NCBI GenBank assembly: GCA_030248215.1
Contig: JASANG010000218.1
Span: 1 to 64,000, forward strand
Reading direction: 5' to 3'
From: Enoplolaimus lenunculus
Lineage: Eukaryota > Nematoda > Enoplea > Enoplida > Thoracostomopsidae
DNA length: 64,000 nucleotides
The notes under the pieces were generated by a model, which saw only the letters and a list, made by a program, of their open reading frames with translations, had not been told where the DNA came from and did no database searches. The translations under genes and the position numbers were made by a program. Shown piece after piece: positions 57,688-64,000 of the stretch. Position 1 is the first letter of the stretch; every line of letters starts with the position of its first letter.

Positions 57688-59629
57688 CGTGAAATACCTG
57701 TTGGAATGGAAAAATATGAGAAGATCCATGGATAAAAATTTAGAACAACGGTGGGATTAAGGTTTAGCGACAACGATAATTGGTTAGATATTTTTTGTGT
57801 GGTAAAAACAAGAATTCGACTTATTACAGACAGAAAAAGGTGAAAATCTGCGAACGCTTAAAATAGTTGTACTTCCTTAGGCGTTTTCCCATCTTTCAGT
57901 TGACTGAATATTGGAGCTTCTCAAAAAAGTTGCCAGATTCTTCCACACCCAAGCTTGAATTTTTGAACAATACGAATTTAACATGGTATTTCGGTAAAAC
58001 CCTCGGAACAAAAAAATTTTGTCACAAAAACTTTCAACGTGACAGTGGCACCTGAAAACAATCGAATTATTAAAAACCCAAATTTTTGATTGGAACGATT
58101 AGGAAATGTGAAGAGATGCTCAAATATGTAAAAATTTACAAAAACCATTCGAAGAAAGTAAATATCGGCTAAGGGTATATATAACGCAAAAAATTTAAAT
58201 AAAGGAAAGCTAAGCTAAAACCGGCACCTGCATATGAAGTGTACATTTTTCACAGCGGGTATATTAAACAAATAAATAATTTACAGGTTTATATTGATAT
58301 AGAAACGTTGTGGTCATATAAGGAGCGGTTTATTACCATTAACTCGGTACTAAAATCTATAATTTTCCAATATATATTGTTTTTAATTTTAGGTTCTACT
58401 ATGCACAAGAAACCTTCATCACAAATATATAATATTGTGATAAAATTAGCAAAAAACAAATATGCCAAGCAACTGCTTGCAAACTCGATTCAGCGAGTGA
58501 ATTTGAACTGTCAACTGTGTATAGCGTCTGTCACAAGATGTTGATGCAGTTTGCGTCTGTCACCGGTTGTTGATACGTGTTGTAGCGTTCGAACTAGTGA
58601 ACCAAATAGTAAAAATTGTACAAATTATTCTAGCTGCAGAACCACACTGCCATATCCTTAATTATGATCTGCATTTATCAACAGTTTCTGATTGGTTTTG
58701 CCACTTTACAAACTTGCAATATAAACTGCAATTATTGCAGGAACGCAATCAGGATTATTGTTAGCAGAGAAAGTACGAAAAGATATTGAAAGGTGTCTAC
58801 GAAAAATTTTGCCATTCATTGCACGAGACCCAATACTTGTGGCCCTAAAAGCGTTTGATCCCCAGAAATTTTAACTTTTACTGGTTTAAATATATAAAAC
58901 GATGGAAATATTTGAAAGAAGCTTATGACATGGAAGTATCATTTACTTTTATGCAGCAGCCAAAAATTAACGGAAAAGCAGAAAGTAAAATTCAGTTTTA
59001 GTTTTTTATTTATTTCAAATCTTTTTTAAATTTGAAAAAACTTTAAAAATAATATTTAATATATATGATAGATGATCACAGACTACACATATGAATTTCA
59101 AGACGCTAGGGAAACCGAAAAGTGTCATATTTGAAATCTACAATGCAGATATTTTAGGCAAAATTAAGATTAATGACGGCGTGTGTCAGTAATTTAGCAC
59201 ATTATATATGAACCAGACCATAAAATCCAAACTTCATGTATCACGTCACGCTACTGGTTTGCTAACCATGTAGCCAGCACTACATCATAAGGCGGTTGGT
59301 AAACAACATCTGACCGTACTTTTTAAACTGGCTAACAGCATTTAACTATCAATAAATTGACTAAATTTTCAAATACTTTTTAGACAGCGTAAAAGGTCAG
59401 CCGCTGTTTCCTACTTAACAGGTCTGACTGAGCGTGACGCTGTACCTTTAGTCCTACCGTAAATCAATATTTTTAAATTAAAAGCATTGGCTGGGTTTCT
59501 AATATCGTACTTTAGTATTTACATAAGCTTATATAGTTAACGTTTAGAGCAAAAACAAATAAATGTCAACATCCACCCCCAATTCATAACATCGAAACCA
59601 CAGTTCGGCTGCATATTAAAGAGGCGCCA

Positions 59630-59794
59630 CCCAGCCGTAGCCAAGGGGGGCATGGAGGGCTCAACCTCCCCCCCTGGAAAATTTTTGGTCCCGATAGAAG
59701 ATTTTCATCCTTTCTTGTAAGTCATTGAAAACCTTTAAATGCCCCTCCTGAAAATTTTTTAGCCCTCCTAGTAAGGTGGGCTGCCTATGGGCCT
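59630..59794 (-). mobile_element. Family G element
   Basis: Reverse orientation: CCCAGCCGTAGCCAAGGGGG, AAATGCCCCTCCTGAAAATT, AAGGTGGGCTGCCTATGGGC. Confidence 0.55.
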
Positions 59795-60692
59795 GGTTAC
59801 CACGACCCTTCAATCTGAATAAGGTTCAAATTACTATGCCTGGACTGTTAGTCTGTAATACATCAAATACGATTAGTGACTTAAGTAACGTCTATACTAA
59901 AAGATGCTTTTGGAGACGATGAATTTGTCAAGTAAAATATTTAACACTGTTAAGTTTGAAGTTAAACTTAAGTTTCGTTTCAGAAACCCAACTGAATGTC
60001 ATACCAATTTGGCGCCGTGTAGCAATTGTCATGCAACGCAACACGGTCGCACACGGCGTCTAACTATGCTGGATAACAATAAAATCATCAAAAATGTATA
60101 TATAACACACATTATTACAACAGATTTTTTTTATTTAACTCGGTGCCTTCTTTCGTGCACCCACTCCCTTTTCAATGCCTCCCGGTACCTCACTCACGAC
60201 CCGCCGCCACCCGTCTATTTCAGGCAAATGTTCAAGCTATACATCCGTTCTCAAATTTCAACTGTTGCATTAACAAAGCGAGATATCTTAGCACAATCCG
60301 TCATAGAATGAATAAATACTTGCGATAAGGTTTAACCCTTAAAATTATTAGCACATGCAAATTCTGAACGATGTCCTTTGAAAAACAAAAATTTTTGATT
60401 TTTCCAACAGAAACTAATTAGGATGCTAACAAGATAACACGATATTCTATTTTAGCAATTTCGAAGATATGTAAATTACTAGGCTAAAAGTTTTGTCGTA
60501 CAAACTTTGAAAACCAGCTAAAATGTAGTTTTCGGCTTATTTGCTAATTGGATCGTGTTCAATTTGATGAAAGAGCGAAATAGGCATAAAGAAGACTGTT
60601 ATTATAGCTGAGTTCGTCGAATTTTTAAAGTTACAGCTTCTGTGAGAAAATATTTACACCGTCTATTGCTGTAGATAACACGAGAACTGTTT

Positions 60693-60850
60693 GCAGTGGC
60701 GGATCCAAAAATGTTTGACGGGGGCGGAGGGCGGGCTGGCAACTGTTATGTAACCCAAAAATTGTAAGGTAGGAACCTTACTATTTTAACACAAAAAATT
60801 ACTGACGGAGAGCGTACGCCTGCCCACCCCCCTCTGGATCGGCTAGTGAC
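60693..60850. repeat. Dispersed repeat with GGCGGATCCAAAAAT start
   Basis: GCAGTGGCGGATCCAAAAAT and the opposing CCCCCTCTGGATCGGCTAGT suggest short TIRs. A related left end is at 37237. Confidence 0.45.
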
Positions 60851-63800
60851 TGTTTATTATAAGCCCTTTGTCTACTGTCTGATCAATGGAAGCCGCCCAC
60901 TTCTAGAACCGTCAATTGGGTCCAAACTAAAAATTCATTAAGATTTACTACCAAAACTGCATTTGGCTCTTCTCGTTTGTATCAGCCGCGAATTTTTTCA
61001 CTACTGTATATCGAACGACCTCCAGCATCAGAAGCTTTAGAATTATTGCCTTCTGCGGTTTGCTTCTTTGAAAGCCTAAGTATGAGTTAACTTTTTTTGA
61101 AAACGTATGGGTTAACTAGCGATAGGTGTTACACACAGTTGAGAATATGGTCAAATATACAGAAAAACCCAACTGTTTAATGAAGTTTAATACTAGGCCT
61201 AAAAGAAAGATTGTTTCAAATTCAAAACAACTTCCGCAACCCTTGGGCTAAACCCATACTGTGGAAGATATTAGCGAGCGGTATTGAGCCTAAAGGTAGA
61301 TATAAACTTATTAAATTTTAAATTAAATTGAAGTTTTTTATTTTCAAAAACGGACATTACAGAAAATATATCAACCGTCTGTGTACGAATTTCTGTCTCT
61401 CACAAGCGGTCCCATCCAGATGGAGGTAAGACATCAAGGAAAAATTTTGGGCAACCCCCAAAGGTACAAAAATGCTACAAACACGGAACAAAAAACATTG
61501 CCAATGTTTCGTTTTGGTAACGGGTGAGAGCCCTTCTTTAGAACAGGACAGTTATTCCTTAACGGAATACTTTTCGTTAAACATTTGTGAAGGGTAAAAA
61601 ACAACATCGAACCTCATCATCAACCCTCTAAGCAGGTTGTTTATGGTTTGGCAGACCTATTTGTAGGCATTTAAGTAAAAAACTAACAAATTTGACTTGA
61701 ACTGTCGCATTTTTTATGTTCTTGCTGTCTGTTTTTTTCTTTACTCTCTTATCTCTTAAATCTTATATTTTTACTATTGTTTTCCTCGATGAAAAGTTAA
61801 ACTAAAGTAATGAACATTTAACCTAATATTCTATAATAACAAAAAAACATTAAGACAAGTAAGCAAGCAAAAACTGAAACGAAATTGAGTTTTGTATACT
61901 ATTAAAGTTTAATTCAATATAATTTATTGAACTGTTGACCTTTCAATAAAAATGGTTAATTTTTACTCAAAAAGAGACTTTCTCTTCAAACTTTTTTCTG
62001 TTGCGAGTAGAAAAATATAAAATTGTCAATCCGTGGTCAGCAGGTATATTGAACAAAGCACAATTCGGTAATTAAATACTTGAGCCAAAGCATAAATGGC
62101 TCATGCAATATTTTTATTTTCATAGAGCCCCATGAAATTTGCTCAAAATAAAACTTCCTTATATATCGTTAGTGAGTTGAGCGTAAAATATATCTGTAGT
62201 TTGGGCTGTAGGTTTGTTTCATTTGAGCTCGTAGTTTTACGTGCTTAAATTTTTCAAATAGCGCCTTTGTCACGTCATTCATAGATTAGCTGACGAAAAT
62301 TAGAGCTGAGAAAAATATATTCAGTATTCAAATGAGAAAATAACAGATCTTCCTGTGTCATGTAATAGTTTGCGAACGGAAATCGTATCAGAAGAACAAT
62401 GACTGGGTTGCTGAGATGTTGCTTATGGCTAATGCAATAATTTGTTGAAGTACGTAACGTACAAGCAAAATTAGCAAATTTTCTTTGCAATATGAATGAT
62501 TGATATCCATCATTTATCGAAACATAAAGCGAAGCTGATATCTTGAGTTTTGTGTCAATATTCTCAAATGTGTTTAGTATTTATTCCTATGGTGATGATT
62601 GAGGCTTTCGAACAACTGAAATCGCGAGTTTCGAAATTCAGCGCATTTATTGCAATTTACCAGTCTTACCCTCTGCAAATTTTGGCTCCCGCAAGATACA
62701 GCAGGGTTTCGACAGTTTGAAAATCTATCGCTAGCTGGCAATTGAAGCGATACGCATTGATATTTATGTTGGGTCCATTTATAACTGAGCAATGGGGTTC
62801 ACGTTGCCAATTGTGGACTTTGTACCTCTTTTGTCACCGGATCATAACAGAATGAAAAAACAACCTATACCTATAGTTTGTTAGCTAGCTACTAGGCACA
62901 TGGGTACCTTGCGATATTTCAACAACACTTACAGCTAGTGTTATTATATATATTTTTTGAATGAAATATTGTAAAAAGATTAAACCAGACTTGGAGAAAT
63001 AAACTCACGGTACTGAGCCGTTTTAAAGTGTAAGCTTTAATGTTCATTATGTTGGCATCTCTATGGGCTACGAGCAGGCATCTTGACTCTACCCAGGGTA
63101 GCTCTGTATTTCGAAAACGTAGTTATTCATAACATTTTATTTTCTGTCGGTGTCCATGTGGGAAGCAAAAATATTAGGGTGTACGGCGGTGAGCATAGTG
63201 ACAAAATAGGTACCAAGCGCACAAATGGTAACATCAGCCCCGCATTGGCCTGAACTATGGTACAAAATGTAAATAATTCAACTTTCAAATTTTTGCAATT
63301 CCCGTTTCATGTATTTTCAATATTCGTTTACAACATCCTTACCGCATCAGCTCAACCCTTTGCGCCTGGAAACGAACAACTGAAGTGGCTAAATTTTAAA
63401 CTAAATGCTGGTGCAAGAAATGCACCACAATTCAAGCTGAAGGATTCATTTCAAGATAACAGAAAACTGAATCGGGTGAAATGATAAATCAAAGGTCCTC
63501 GTTGGCAGTGCCTTGTTGCCTAAATGTCTAGCCAAAATCTAATAATGCTTATCTATTTTAGCTTGTCTAGAACGTCAAATTGTAATCAAAACGAATCTTA
63601 GGCTCTATACAATAATACAGCTAAAATTATTGAACAAAGTTTCTGAAATACTGACCTGAAAACCAAACAGTTTTTAGTAAACTTTGCCATGTGATGAATA
63701 CAAACAGCTGGGTAGCTCAACTACATGAGTCCCTCGAATTCCTGGAAGACCAATAAAGGCGCTTTAACAGGATTTCGAATAGCATACTCAATCTTTAAAT

Positions 63801-64000
63801 CCGTTTAACCTTGACGAAGAAAAATCACAGACACGCTCCTCCCATTACCAGTCAAAATGTCTAATGTGTTTCATAAAATTTCGTCATCACAAAAACTATA
63901 GATCATTTCCGTGGCCAGCCCAACATCTACGAAAACATATTTTCCATAATATCTAATTAGCTTGACGCTCGAACCTGAGTGGCCGCTACATCTTGTGCAA

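Larger units (their letters stand above)
57688..64000. other. Gene-poor stretch upstream of the Ig gene
   Basis: Family G, R and GGCGGATCC repeats. A fragment of the S1 tRNA-like element (AGCTTGACGCTCGAACC) at the window's right edge from about 63959. No supported exon. Confidence 0.5.

Noticed and set aside
59904-60328. 135-codon frame with a good pyrimidine tract and acceptor near 60222
   Set aside because: Two competing frames, no domain and no upstream exon found.

Overview
The window looks like nuclear DNA of an animal, most likely an AT-rich invertebrate genome. The reasons are GT-AG introns of about 0.2-1 kb, split genes for typical metazoan membrane proteins (a Shaker-superfamily K+ channel, a vWFA/Cys-rich receptor-like protein, a three-Ig lachesin/IgLON-like protein), no bacterial operon structure, and dense short repeats. 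A tunicate or another MITE-rich invertebrate would fit, but the sequence does not fix the phylum.

Layout. 1-2316: two large fold-back elements and a short TIR element. 3800-8318 (+): a complete voltage-gated K+ channel gene in three coding exons (995 aa as joined); its T1 tetramerisation domain is interrupted by a low-complexity insertion of about 120 residues. 10627-14421 (+): five exons of a vWFA, Cys-rich, transmembrane protein (at least 645 aa; the first exon with a signal peptide was not found). 18986-19450 (-): a short ORF, either a small membrane protein or the last exon of a longer gene. 19.5-51.5 kb: no gene that I can support; this stretch is a mosaic of miniature inverted-repeat elements, tRNA-derived elements, microsatellites and nested insertions. 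51504-57459 (-): an eight-exon gene for a secreted or surface three-Ig protein (404 aa), with a polyadenylation signal. 57.5-64 kb: repeats only.

The three main gene models were built by reading splice sites and checking that codon phase is kept across every junction (Kv 2 introns, vWFA 4, Ig 7). There is no operon-like relation between them; all three products would act at the cell surface. No LINE or other reverse transcriptase, retroviral element, transposase, canonical tRNA, rRNA or CRISPR array was seen. The repeat content is the most unusual part: several TIR families (some carrying TTAGGC hexamer arrays, one carrying a tRNA-like Pol III promoter), a three-layer nest of elements with 3-bp TTA target duplications, and a 680-bp element studded with copies of a 14-bp palindrome.
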